A DNA stretch of 64,000 nucleotides from Nothophaeocryptopus gaeumannii (lineage: Eukaryota > Ascomycota > Dothideomycetes > Mycosphaerellales > Mycosphaerellaceae), in NCBI GenBank assembly GCA_031771865.1, contig JASISA010000023.1:992001-1056000 (forward strand). Direction: 5' to 3'. Shown here piece after piece: positions 1 through 10,850 of the stretch. The notes beneath the pieces were generated by a model. It ran no database searches, had not been told where the DNA came from, and worked only from the letters and a program-made list of their open reading frames with translations. How positions within the stretch are numbered: the first letter of the stretch is position 1; every line of letters starts with the position of its first letter. Both the position numbers and the translations under genes were made by a program.

Positions 1-604
1 AGCTGTCAAACTGCACCTTTCGATCTTTCACTCATGGTACACGATATGTGCAACAGCAACTTGGGCATCGATGGTTTCGAAGGTTTGCTATGAGTAAAAC
101 AGGCATTGCATTGAACCCAACCCAGCTTGATCGTTCAATCGATTCGACCATCTGCTTTCCCGCATTGAAGCAGTGAAGTTGTTCCTGCAGCACACGAAGG
201 CCGCAATCACAAGTATCAGACGCTCACTGACAGATTATCAAAGATTGCCTTTTTCCATCAATGGGGGTCGCTCGTGAAGATGCGAGATCTGTTGTACTCT
301 TGTACCGAAAGATCAAACCATTACCTCGGATATTGGCATCCCCCAGTGCGGAGAAACAGCTGCAGGGCTGCAAAGAGCTATAAGCGGGGTAGCCAAGGAC
401 TGCTGTGTACCAGCTGGACAAGCTGTAGATGGCTGAAGGAAGCGAGAGGGGCACTGTGATGAGCAGCCGCCAACTCCATTGCGCCGAGGAGAATAAGTAT
501 CTGCAACAGGGCAGGGGAAGTTACTCCAGTGAGATCTCCCTGTCAACGTTTGAAGCTGCATTACAATAGATCAATAGTCATCAGCAACAGGACAGAGTAC
601 TTAC
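1..604. other. Upstream region without a recognised gene
   Basis: No open frame here resembles a known protein. Its 3' part is presumably the promoter and 5' leader of the GMC oxidoreductase that starts at 605. A gene ending outside the left edge cannot be excluded. Confidence 0.5.
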
Positions 605-2608
605 ATGATGCCTGGAGTAACTAATGGTGCGAATGGCCATCCTGGCTCTGCGCTATGCAGCATCGATGAGTTCCAATCCCAGCAGTTCGACTATGTTATC
701 GTTGGAGGAGGCACGGCTGGTCTTTGCGTGGCCGCTAGGTGGGTGTATCAGCAAGACGTGGCAACCTGCAACTGACGATTCTCCCCAATCAGGTTGACTG
801 AGAACCCTGAAGTGACCGTAGGCGTGCTCGAAGCCGGCAAGAACCTGATGGACGACCCTCAAATCTACACACCCTCCCTCTACCCAAGCCTCATCGGTCG
901 CGAAAAATACGATTGGTGTTTCCAGTCCGAGCCTGTCCCCACAGCAGGCAACAAGACCTATTCAATGCCACGCGGTCGAGTTCTAGGAGGCTCGTCAGCA
1001 ATCAACTATCTCATGTACGTCCGTGGCTCCAAAGGCGACTATGAAGGTTGGGAGTCTCTCGGCAATAAAGGATGGGGATGGGATGGAATGGAGCCGTATT
1101 TCAGGAGGCATCAGACTCTTGATCCGGCGGAGAAGGAGCCTCCGAGTAAGCAGTTCATGCCCACTGGCGCGAAGGAGAAGTATCATGGCACTGATGGGCC
1201 GATTCATACTTCCTTCAATGACTACTACGAGCCGTTTGAGTACGACTTCTGCGAGGCTGCGTACGAAGTCGGTGGCAAAGATCGTACGCTGGTTGACGCT
1301 TGGAGTGGCGACCATTATGGCTTCTATTCCAGTTTGGCGGCTGTTAACAGGACTGATGATCCTGGGAGGCGAAGCTACGCTGCGACTGGCTATTTGAGGC
1401 CGAATCTTCATCGACCTAACTTGAAGGTGCTTACTGAAGCGCTGGCTTCTCGCGTGTTGCTAGAAGGCAACACCGCGAAGGGCGTCGAGTTCATCCACAA
1501 TGGTCAGAAGGTACAAGTTAAGGCAGGAAGAGAGGTGATTCTCTCAGGCGGCGTCATTAATAGCCCGCAAATCTTGGAGCTCTCAGGCATTGGCGACCCA
1601 GAAGTCCTGAAAACGGCCGGCGTCGAGTGCTTGGTCAAGAACGAGCGCGTGGGAGCGAACTTCCAAGACCATGTCCTCGGCGGTATGCTGTACGATCTTA
1701 AGGATGGCCTCACCTCGCTTGACGCCCTGCACGGCGAGGAATACCAAGCCGCGATGCAAGAAATGTACAACAAGACAAACAATGGCCCGCTCGGCTCGCC
1801 TGGAATGCTGATGGGTTTCGTCTCGTATGCGTCCTTGGTGGATAAGGAGACCCTCGACCAGACGATAAGCGAAATTCGCAAGGACTCCTTGGCCAAGACA
1901 GATTTCGAGAAGGCGCAAGAGGATGTGATTGTGAAGCAGCTGTCGGATCCAACTTTTGCGAACATTCAGACTTTCTGCATCGGCGCTCAGCTCGATGTTA
2001 GCAGAGGTGACAGCCAGATCGGCTTCTTCTCAGCACCGTGAGTATCCTCTTGCCCTCGGCTTGTTTTGTAAGCTGACCCATTTCGTAACAGACCGAAAGG
2101 CAAGCAACGAGTGTCAATGCTCGTCTGCCTCGAACATCCTCTCTCCAGAGGAACCGTGCACATCACCAGCGCCGATCCCACAGCCCACCCACGCATCGAC
2201 CCAGGCTACTTCCGCAACCCAGCAGATGCCAAGATCATGGCAGAGGGCATTAAGTGGATGGACAAAGTCGTCCAGCGTCCAGTCCTTTCCAAGAGCCTAG
2301 GCGAGCGGATCTTGCCACCGCAAGACACCAACATCGAATCGGAAGAAGCTCGTGTAGAGTATGTCAAGAATCATATCTCGACGCAGTACCATTTGATTGG
2401 CACTTGCACCATGGGAGAGGTGGTGGATGAGGCATTGAGGGTGAAGGGGGTGAATGGCCTGAGAGTGATTGATGCTTCGGTCTTCCCGGGACATGTTTCG
2501 GGAAATATCATGTCAACAACCTATGCGGTTGCTGAGAAGGGCGCGGATCTTGTCAAGAAAGATGATGAGAGGTTCCTTGCGAAGGTTGATTCTGGGAAGG
2601 GACATTAG
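605..2608 (+). CDS. GMC-family FAD oxidoreductase (choline dehydrogenase / aryl-alcohol oxidase type)
   Basis: Predicted 631-aa flavoenzyme of the glucose-methanol-choline family, which oxidises alcohols or similar groups with FAD. Three exons: 605-738, 793-2037 and 2092-2608. Both introns are 54 nt (739-792 and 2038-2091) with GT-AG ends, and the frame continues across each. The N-terminus carries the FAD-binding GGGTAG motif. The first GMC signature (PRGRVLGGSSAINYLMYVRG) and the second (GGVINSPQILELSGIG) are both present. The active-site pair is H560 (HLIGTCTMG) and N598 (SGNIMST), the His/Asn arrangement seen in many family members. No signal peptide is visible, so it is probably intracellular. 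Tandem ATGs at 605 and 608 leave the first residue uncertain. A UstYa-like gene follows 458 bp downstream on the same strand, which suggests a role in a natural-product pathway. The substrate is unknown. Confidence 0.9.
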
Positions 2609-3066
2609 GCGTCTTCCAGCTTGCCGCCTGGACATGCTGTTCGTGCCTCAGCATGCCATAATTTATAGGTCGTCTTATTCCAGCTTCATAGCATTGATGA
2701 CTCGATTCGAATTGGTTCTTTGGTTGTTGATGTTCGTGGACGTTGCCAACGTGTCAAGTTTGAGTTGCTCCTGGCTCGGATCATGCCGAAGTTCGTAACC
2801 TCCACCTCCTTTCTGTCTAACACGGTCCAACTTCCACCATCAGGAGCCCGCCCAGCACCGTTGGTACGATGCTTCTTTGGGGAACAGCAGAGCGCCATAT
2901 CCATCAAGCCAGGCCCGTGTCGTGACTTTGAGAGAAGGTGCTGGAACCGTCGCAGGTATGTTTAACACTCAGCTTGTAAGAACACAGTAGGTACTGCTCA
3001 TTGTCAATTGTTTTTCTTTGAGGAGTATCATTTGGAGACCCGGCAGTGGTTGTGCGGCAGACAAGA
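2609..3066. other. Intergenic region between GMC and UstYa-like genes
   Basis: 458 bp with no convincing coding sequence. It holds the GMC terminator and the promoter of the UstYa-like gene. Confidence 0.5.
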
Positions 3067-3994
3067 ATGGAGAAAGCGCGCTTTCTGGCGCCCGAAAAGG
3101 AGGAAGAAGAAGAGCAAGGCGGTCTTTGGCAAGCATTGAAGAACCCAAGAAGCGAAAGACAAAAGCACATCCGACAACACGTTCTTCTGGCATTGAACAT
3201 ATGCATACTGCTCACATCAATCGCCTTCAATGTGGGAACATGGCGTACGAGCAACAGAGAACCCGAACCTCTCCCACGCTGCATACATAATACCGATATG
3301 GCCGACGCGAGGCCTTCGATCCAGTATGAAGAGCGAGTCTTCACCGGAGCGCTCTTGTACGATCCTGAGACCAAGACTGCGATAAGGAAGCCGGATGGGG
3401 ACGTAGAGTACTTTGGGCCTCCCAGCAAAGAGATTGACGATGCGTGGCATGCGCTGTTGCACGGCAAGACAAAACGCCGAATATGCTAGTGGGAACTCGA
3501 GCTGACTATAATTGGTAGGCGAATTCCCAGTCATGACCGATGACGAGGCTGCGCCGTTCGTTCCGGAGCTCACAAAGATACCAAAGACGGGGAGCTATCA
3601 TTTCGAGTAAGAGATCTGCTGACACTATACCAGCCGAAGGGGCTGACCGTTGTGACTGCATAGGCCAGACGTCTTCCACACCCTCCACTGCGTCAACGCC
3701 GTACGCATGGAGATCTCCAAATCTCTCTACAACAGCACCGCAGAGCATCACCACGGCAGCGCAGGTGTTAAGCTCCCTGGAGGCTGGGACCTTGCGCACA
3801 TGGAACACTGCCTCGACAGGATCAGACAATCGGTAATGTGTCAAGGTGATCTGACACCTTCGCCGCTGTACGCTTGGAAAGGGTTCGGTATTGCACTTGG
3901 AAGGTCGGGGACACATACGTGTAGAAAGTGGGAGCCCATACGAAAGTGGATGGACAAGCGTGGCGATGCCGGTCCTATGCTGAGCCCTGCGTAG
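3067..3994 (+). CDS. UstYa-like (DUF3328) oxidase
   Basis: Predicted 271-aa type II membrane protein of the UstYa/DUF3328 family. Characterised members oxidise or cyclise peptides in ustiloxin- and cyclochlorotine-type pathways. Exons: 3067-3463, 3519-3606 and 3664-3994. The first intron (3464-3518) begins with GC (GCAAGA) rather than GT. The second (3607-3663) is GT-AG. A hydrophobic segment near residues 35-55 is the likely transmembrane anchor. The family's two HxxHC motifs are intact: HTLHC at residues 167-171 and HMEHC at 207-211. The ATG at 3067 is the first in frame. An upstream GMC oxidoreductase in the same orientation supports a biosynthetic context, but no precursor peptide with repeated KR-type sites was seen in this window. 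Confidence 0.85.
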
Positions 3995-4408
3995 TATGGG
4001 GTGTGTTCCTATCGAGAGTGTTGAGAGCGATTGCCCTGTCTGGAAAACCTTGCTCCGCTCGAGCACCCTGAGCCCCTGGTCTGCGATGATGACCCCGTAG
4101 TCTGCCCCCAGACCTCGATGAAAACCGTTTTGTGAAGGGTTGCTGTTTTCACCTCGGATTTTACCTGCCTCACGTATCTGCTCTAATTGGCACGTGCTCG
4201 GAGAGAGCATCTCGCCATCAACCTCGAGGCCTCTACGAAGTCACTACAACAACAGCCTCAGACAGCCTGCAACCGACCCAACCGCATATAACCACGACTT
4301 TGCGATATCTCCACCAGACATCACTTCCAACGACGCACAACTGAGCATTCCTTGGAAGCTTCCCCGACAATTTACACGGTGCTCATAGCTTTGGCTGCCT
4401 CGATCAGT
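3995..4408. other. Intergenic region
   Basis: About 410 bp between the UstYa-like gene and the 2EXR ORF. No recognisable gene; CA/AC-rich near 4240-4340, as in many fungal 5' leaders. Confidence 0.4.
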
Positions 4409-4657
4409 ATGAAGCTCCACCTACCAACGAAACAACCTGCTCTAGCAGCACCACCACGTCAACCGTCGCCTCCATCCGGCTTCTTCAAGCTACCAGCCGA
4501 GCTCCGCAACAGAATCTACGAATACGTCCTTTCCAATTTCCAGCGCGACCGCCACGTCAACATCCTGAAGCCCTGGCCTGCGCTCACGCGCGTCTCACGG
4601 CAGATCCGAAGTCAAGGCGTGTGGATCGTGGCAAAGGGAGACTATTTGGGCATTTAA
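4409..4657 (+). CDS. Short 2EXR-domain (F-box-like) protein, possibly truncated
   Basis: 82-aa ORF from the first ATG in frame. After a Pro/Ala-rich N-terminus it contains FFKLPAELRNRIYEYVL and then PALTRVSRQIRS. These are the two hallmarks of the 2EXR domain, a fungal F-box-like module of unknown function. Family members usually run a further 100-250 residues past the RQIRS motif. Here the frame ends 16 residues later with no recognised continuation. It may be a truncated copy, or there may be an intron I could not place near 4610. Confidence 0.5.
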   Translation: MKLHLPTKQPALAAPPRQPSPPSGFFKLPAELRNRIYEYVLSNFQRDRHVNILKPWPALTRVSRQIRSQGVWIVAKGDYLGI

Positions 4658-5173
4658 TGGACGAGCTAGTAGAGCGTGTGCATGAGAGGGAGTGTGAAGA
4701 CGAGACTGGTTTCTATTTTATGCTGGATATCTCTGTATCCTTTTATCAGCGATACAGGCTTTTAATTGGCTTCAGCTTGCCAGAACTGGAGGATTGAAAC
4801 ATTGTTGTACTGTCAATACCTCAGCCATGTAGCTTCCCACTCAACTTCGCTAATTCCATCGAGACGCCACGTATGGGATTACAAAGTATGGAAACACAAC
4901 GTCTCGACATTACAGTCTATTTCCAGTAAAGCATGGGGAGCACTGAGAGCCAGTCGAGATGCGAGCGCTACAGTCGAGCTTCTATCCGCTGGGACGCTAT
5001 AGTTTAACTTACGAAACATGAGAAAAGCTGACCGATACGTGTAGGTGCTTTTCGTTCTTCTCTCGATATCTCAGACCCTACTGTTGTACGCCAGCCCCGA
5101 TATGTGCTGCTCAGATCTGGTATCAAGACGGAGATTGTCGACCTCTCTTGCTCGGTGTTCTCTGCTCACTCGC
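4658..5173. other. Intergenic region
   Basis: About 515 bp. I see no supported gene. A continuation of the 2EXR gene was looked for and not found. Confidence 0.4.
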
Positions 5174-5799
5174 TTAAAGCTTCTTCTCCGCGAACTGCGG
5201 AACCTCATCGTTCTCCATCTTCAGGAAACCGCGCCAGGTGTCCAGCTTCCGCTTGTCCTCCTTCCCCTTCTCTGACTTCGCGCCATACTTCTGATCCGCA
5301 ACTCGATCCGCCTCCCGCATGTTCGCTAGGTCTCCCTCCGCCTTAGCCAGCTGCGCTTTAAGAGCTGGGAGGCGCTGCTCGATGTGTTCACGCTCTTGGG
5401 CGCGCAGATGCTTCTGGCTCTCGACGTGCTCGTACCAATCACGAGAATTCATGGTGGCACGCTCGAATTCGTCTACTCCGAAGCCGTAGACACGCCAGCG
5501 GCGCTGACGCTCCTCCTCTCGGACGTCTGCAGTTTCTTGTGCGTAGCGGGATGTCCAGACAGGTGCTTTCTCTGTGGGTTGCATGGTCAGCTGCTTGCAC
5601 GTGGAGATAATCACGGGCGGGAAGGGGTAATCAAGATGAAAGCGGGTAAAGTCGGCTTACTGGTGATTCTCTTCGAGGAAGAGACGGCGCCCTCCTCCAG
5701 GGTATCGGCGGCATCTTCAGCTGGTGCGGTCGAGGCAGCAGGTAGTTTGCCAACCTCGGCCATTGGCAGTTCAGTCTCGTAGTCCATCGAATCGACCAT
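5174..5799 (-). CDS. Hypothetical coiled-coil protein
   Basis: Predicted 178-aa protein from two exons, 5799-5661 and 5571-5174, with an 89-nt intron (5572-5660). The intron donor is GTAAGC and a CTGAC branch point lies 14 nt before the CACAG acceptor. The frame is continuous (...KRIT then KKAPVWTSR...). The N-terminal third is acidic and Ala/Glu-rich. The rest is highly charged and helical, with heptad-like Leu spacing around residues 85-150 consistent with a coiled coil. There is no signal peptide or membrane segment. I do not recognise the family. The WRVYGFGVDEFERATMNSR stretch looks conserved enough to be a real protein. Confidence 0.7.
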
Positions 5800-7272
5800 G
5801 TTGATTACTTGCAGTGGTTGAATAGGGTAGTAGAAGCAGTGGAGGGTGGCTGGAGCCCGCGGACAGGCAAATTCTGGGGTTGGATGTTGATGTTCAGTCG
5901 GTATGACTGTGCGAACAAACGCACCGATTTATACTGCAGAAGCGTGACGGGTATAGGGCCGGCGGAAGACGCACAGGCAGCCACTATCCCGAGTAAGGTT
6001 AGCACAAAGCGGGTGAGTGAGTGACTTCCACAAGCAAACGAGCTTGTACCTGCGACCTGCAGCATCGCGGCTGGTTGAGGCCGCGCTTCGCATATATATG
6101 GCATGCTGACAATGACGCTCGCGATTGCTGTGTCTTTAAGCCAGCGGTTTTGTCAACATCGTGTTGAACTGTACAGCATGCTCCAGAGGCCACATGCTCA
6201 ACGCTTTCACATCGTGGAAATTGGGTTGGTAATGTTCAATTTTGATAGGGTCGTCTTGTGCTTGAAATGATGCTTTCAACACTTCATGGGCATCTTCTTT
6301 GAACAAGGTCTTTCTTGTCTATGTCGCGCTTTCCTTTGTGGCTGGGGTAGATTCGCAAGGTCTGAGAAATCGAGGGACTAATGGAGACTCCCGAACAACT
6401 ACTCTAGCTCTCATGGTTCAATCTCTCGGGTGTTGTCAACTCACTTATTCGATGGGCAAGTCGTCTCAATGGCGGTTTTTCTGCCCATGGACCTACCGTG
6501 TTGACCGAGCTTGTGGCAATTCGTGACTCTGTTGGAGAATGAGAAGTAGCAGGCAGGTTGAACTCAGCTCACCTAGCCTCCTGATAGAGGGTTGACGCTA
6601 GAAAATCATGTTGTTTCCAAGACTGCAAGTTCCAACGCTTGAGATGTCTCGATAATGCCATCGTCAGCTCGCGAGACCATGTCGAAAGAAGCTCTCCACG
6701 TTCATGGCATGTAGACTCCAAAAGACAAGTTGTCTGACCAGGAGATCTGCGTTTTGACCGGCATTTAGCAGTTCGAGCAGTCGGCAATACGGCAAAATGT
6801 AGTCGGGCAAGAATATCCAGCTGAATTCAGCATCTGGCCAAACAATGTCCTACTGAAGGAACGTGAGGTCTCCAGAGCCGCAAGCTCATCCATGCTTGCC
6901 ATGTTTCGAACAGCTTCGCATCGTCTCTGGAGCGTTGGGAAAAGCGTCCTCAAGTAGACATCGCTCCTCTCAGCCATTTGCCAATCCTCGCAATGTTCTG
7001 TGAAACCATCATCTCTTTCACATGCAGCAGACGTTGGTGAAGTTCAGCGACCAGGAACGCGATTCAGGGGCAGGTCACGCCAAGCCATACATGCACGTCC
7101 CGATGACGCGCACCAAAGCCAATCTCCAACCTTCGACGTCAAGCCGCATGAACGACTCCAACCTGGCTGTTGCTGCGACGCTTTTGAACCGCGAATGAAA
7201 CGCCCTTGGTTGCGCCCTTACAATCATGACGCGGAGGCTAAGAGGTAGGTACCTACAGTGTAGAAGAAGAAG
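5800..7272. other. Gene-poor stretch
   Basis: About 1.5 kb without a supported gene. Two overlapping short minus-strand frames, 6977-6765 and 6787-6569, resemble nothing I recognise and could be remnants. 5800 onward includes the promoter of the coiled-coil gene. Confidence 0.35.
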
Positions 7273-7350
7273 ATGGTAGGCTTGCGGTTTCCATTCTCCA
7301 ACCACTCTCCAACCTCTTACCCACTTGACACCAAGATCAACGACGGCAGC

Positions 7351-7860
7351 ATGTCTCGAGTATACAGCGTACCTCCAGCGCCAAGCGTAGCCAGCGCAAG
7401 AAGCCGCTCAGTGTCTTCTGCGCCTTCAGCCCGTTCTTCGCGTGCCAGCCGCCGAGGAGCGGCACTGGTCGATCGTATCAACGAACTCGAACAGGAGAAT
7501 AGATCTCGTCGCGCCTCGCCTGCCGGATCCCTGGTGCTCGCCGATCGTGGGCCTGCGAAGTCCATACATGACATCAACCATGAGATCCGAGCTTTGGAGG
7601 CTGAGAAGCAGGCCGTCAAGTATGAGACGCTTGCGAACGATGAAAGAGACATAGCATACAGAGAGCGCGAGCAGGAATATAGGGACGAGTACAGTGTTGT
7701 GGAGTATCGCGATCGGAGACGGGCGAGTGAGGAGATTGTCCTCTTAGATCGGAAACCACGCGAGGAGGCCATCATTCGTGAGAAGAGTCCACCAAGGAAT
7801 GTCGTACGAGTTGAGAAAGATCGAAAGGGCAGGATGGCTCTGGTGAGGTCTTCGCGCTGA
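7351..7860 (+). CDS. Hypothetical Arg/Ser-rich charged protein
   Basis: 169-aa single-exon ORF starting MSRVYSVPPAPSVASAR. The first 60 residues are Ser/Arg/Ala-rich and probably disordered. The remainder is Glu/Arg-rich and likely helical (for example HEIRALEAEKQAVKYETLANDE), ending in a basic tail. An in-frame ATG at 7273 would add 26 residues. I prefer 7351 because the upstream residues look like translated leader. No enzyme motif, signal peptide or membrane segment is visible. The function is unknown. Confidence 0.6.
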   Translation: MSRVYSVPPAPSVASARSRSVSSAPSARSSRASRRGAALVDRINELEQENRSRRASPAGSLVLADRGPAKSIHDINHEIRALEAEKQAVKYETLANDERDIAYREREQEYRDEYSVVEYRDRRRASEEIVLLDRKPREEAIIREKSPPRNVVRVEKDRKGRMALVRSSR

Positions 7861-8839
7861 GTGATGTGCTCTGGCAAACCGACAAGGACGAATAATCATG
7901 CGTCCGCGACAAACGCTGCTCACAGTCCATCCTTGCGAGTCAGCACGCTGGATATATTAACGACTCTTTATCCAACGCGAGAGTTCCAGATCTCATGGGT
8001 TACATACATTTCAAGATTAGATCCCAGTCCAGCACACGGAGAGCTACCAGCGCCTGATTGATGGCTCGCAATAAGAAACATCCCATCCAGGAAGCAAGAG
8101 CGCGCCATTCACTTCGCGGTGCATGCGCGCAGATACTTATGTCTGCATGACAGAAAACGCTCGACGCGGCTCAAAACGTCAGGAGGATGAAGCAACTAAC
8201 GCGCGAGATACAATTTATGGGAGGCATCTTGATGAAGACAGGCTATTTGAGTTTTTCAACAATCAATGGACGGTTACATTCGATCGAGACATAAGGGGGT
8301 GAGCACTAGTGTCTGAGGGAAAAGTCTCAGATCGATACCAATGCCTGCACAGCCGACCTCGCGGATGGTGGTATATGTGAAGGTCTGAGGCATCGAGAGA
8401 CAAACTCAATGAGCAGAGCATGTCAACTAAACTGTTTAAATATCAAGGAAAGACGTTGCTGGTCCTTCGTGGCCTAAGGCAAACATTTCGGCGAGATCGG
8501 CCGACCGGCCTGCTTGCAGCAAACATTCCCCAATTCCCCTTTCCTTGCTTCCTTTCCAACTCACTTTGAACAACCTACAGTTAGCACCTTTTGCATCAAA
8601 ACCAGTCTCGTCAACAACGCGACTGTTTCTTGCTGTCCCACAGGTAGAACATATCTTCCTCACGCCCTGGTCATCGTCACCGGAGCTGGGGTGGGTCAGA
8701 TCTCACGTTTGCCGATTCATCCGTCTTGATTGTCCACTACGATCTCAGCCTCACTTAGCTAAGGACACACGTATAAGAATTCATTAAATCCTTCAGACGA
8801 CAAACCGAGAAAACGAATTCTTCCAACGACAGAAACATC
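7861..8839. other. Intergenic region
   Basis: About 980 bp with only short chance ORFs. The last 100 bp are probably the 5' leader of the AhpD-like gene, with an A/C-rich run just before its ATG. Confidence 0.4.
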
Positions 8840-9688
8840 ATGGCACACACCGAACCATCACCAGAGCAAACATTGGCTCTGATCAAGGACATCGAGCAAC
8901 ACTTCCCATCGAAGACTTTGGGCGACGACAAGTGGTACATCTTGCTCATTGCTGCCATCACTTCTGGTGGTCATCCCGGACTCGCACCGGAAGTCTACAA
9001 GTATCTCATTTCGAAGCCTGAATTCGCATCCCCTGACTCACGCAAGGCCCTCATACGGAAACTGAGAGAGGCGTTGGTCAAGCTCGTCAGCATCGTTGGC
9101 GTTGTCAAGCCGCTGGAGGCCGTCTTTACCATCGCTGCTGTTGAGGAGCCAGAGGATCGCGATTACAGTTTCTCAAGGTATCTACAATCTCCGATGACTG
9201 GCGCCTCGTGAGCCACCAATTGACAGGCTGAACAGGGAGAACTGGTCGTCCGGAGACGCCAACCGCCAAAGAGGTCGAGACTGGCTATCTCAGATTTACC
9301 GTCACAACCACGCAGCAACCGAGAATACTCTGGCCTGCCATAAGGACTTCGAGTGGCTTTCGATTGAGATCACTTACGGCCTGTACCTTAGTGATCACTC
9401 GATCATAGGCCCTGTCGAAACCGAGCTGATCGTCCTGGCTGGTATTCTGATGCAGAAGGCTCCTCGCGAATCGGGCTGGCATCTGAGAGGAACAAGGAGG
9501 ATTGGAGTCAGCTCGGAAGACGTCGAGACTATCCAGCAATGCGTGAGTTTCAGAGCCTTCGGTTAAATTCATACATGACTGACTGATTCCATCACTAGAT
9601 CGAGAAGGTGGCTGACTTCTGCGGGCTCAAGCTGGATCGAATTCCTCGGGTCAAGGACATTGAGCATGAGGTTCCGTTTGACTCCTAA
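8840..9688 (+). CDS. AhpD-like / carboxymuconolactone decarboxylase-fold protein
   Basis: Predicted 244-aa protein from exons 8840-9177, 9236-9542 and 9599-9688. The introns (9178-9235 and 9543-9598) are both GT-AG. The all-helical sequence, with TENTLACHKDFEWLSIEITYGLYLSD and PVETELIVLAGILMQ, fits a fungal branch of the AhpD/CMD fold. The CxxC redox motif of true alkylhydroperoxidases is absent, so peroxidase activity is doubtful. The ATG at 8840 follows an A-rich leader and starts MAHTEPSPEQTLALIKDIEQ, a natural-looking N-terminus. The family is inferred from pattern memory only. Confidence 0.75.
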
Positions 9689-9987
9689 TACGATTCACAA
9701 AGGATTCAGAAACAGCATCTGTGTTACCAAAGATATTCTCGTGCATTTTGCAAGTAGTACACGGGCACCTTCTTCAGTCCCACCACTATCTCGGATCTAA
9801 GACCCCACCTCACCCTGCACTTTGATGGTCTGGGCACCGCTTCGAACCTTCCCTGAGCGCGTCTCCATCAGACACCAATGTTCACTCTACATCACAAATC
9901 ATCGGCAGCACATTCTCAATACTATATTTAGCCTTTGTGCTGTCTTTCCCAATTATCAAGAAGAACAGATTCTCCGTCTGAACAACC

Positions 9988-10806
9988 ATGGATCCCGAAA
10001 ATCACATCGACACAATCACCCGCGACGTGCTCTTCAAACTCCAAGAAGAGTACCAAGAAGTCGTGCCCTCAAAACTAAAAGACCTCGACATAGCACGCTA
10101 CGAAGGAATTCCAAATTCCAAGCCATCATACCTCACGAAAGACCAACTCCTCACACTCGTAGACTGGAAACTCTCCCACGGCACCTTCCGCCCAGCTCTT
10201 AAAAAACATGTCGAATCGAACCCTCCCGAACTGATCGAATCAACCACAAAGTCCGCCTTCTCCTCCTTCTCCGCCTCCGCAGAATCTGCGAAAGCTACTC
10301 TCAACACCTTGACTGCTTTGAAAGGCATCGGTCCCGCAACAGCTAGCCTCCTCCTCTCCGTCTATGATCCCGAGAAAGCGCCTTTCTTCTCTGATGAGCT
10401 CTTTCGGTGGTGTTTCTGGGAGGAAGGGAAGGGAAAGGGGTGGGATCGGGCGATTAAGTATTCGGCAAAGGAGTATTTGGAGATGTTTGAGAGGGTGAAG
10501 GCGTTGAGGGGGAGGGTGGAAGGGGATGGGGGCGTGAAGGCTGTGGAGATTGAGAGGGCGGCTTGGGCGTTGGGGAAGAGGGGGAGTGGGAAGGGTGGTG
10601 GTGGAGCGAAGGGCGATGCGAAGGCTGGAGCGAAGCGGAAGGTCAGGGATGTTCAGGAGGAGGAAGTGGTGGCAGAGGCTCCGAGCAAGAGGGCGAAAGC
10701 ACCAAAGGGTGAGGTTGGCGTGAAGAAACCCAAGGCTAAGCCTAAGCCGACGAAAGAGACTTTCAAGCCAACGAGGTCGTCCGCACGACTTGGGAAGAAG
10801 ACATAG
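9988..10806 (+). CDS. Helix-hairpin-helix-containing protein with basic tail
   Basis: 272-aa intronless ORF. The central segment LKGIGPATASLLLSVYDP is a helix-hairpin-helix motif like those of DNA glycosylases and other non-sequence-specific DNA-binding proteins. The N-terminal region carries a conserved-looking YLTKDQLLTLVDWKLSHG motif. The last 70 residues are Lys/Ala/Pro-rich with clusters such as PSKRAKAPK and KPKAKPKPTK, likely a nuclear localisation signal. There are no catalytic glycosylase residues that I can point to. It ends 44 bp from the stop of the convergent MmgE/PrpD gene. A nuclear, DNA-related role is inference. Confidence 0.75.
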   Translation: MDPENHIDTITRDVLFKLQEEYQEVVPSKLKDLDIARYEGIPNSKPSYLTKDQLLTLVDWKLSHGTFRPALKKHVESNPPELIESTTKSAFSSFSASAESAKATLNTLTALKGIGPATASLLLSVYDPEKAPFFSDELFRWCFWEEGKGKGWDRAIKYSAKEYLEMFERVKALRGRVEGDGGVKAVEIERAAWALGKRGSGKGGGGAKGDAKAGAKRKVRDVQEEEVVAEAPSKRAKAPKGEVGVKKPKAKPKPTKETFKPTRSSARLGKKT

Positions 10807-10850
10807 ATCTCAAATGATGATCAACAGCAGGATTATGCCATGAAATGGTC

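Noticed and set aside
6569..6977. Two overlapping minus-strand ORFs that might form one gene
   Set aside because: No splice pair or family resemblance joins them, so they were left as part of a gene-poor stretch.
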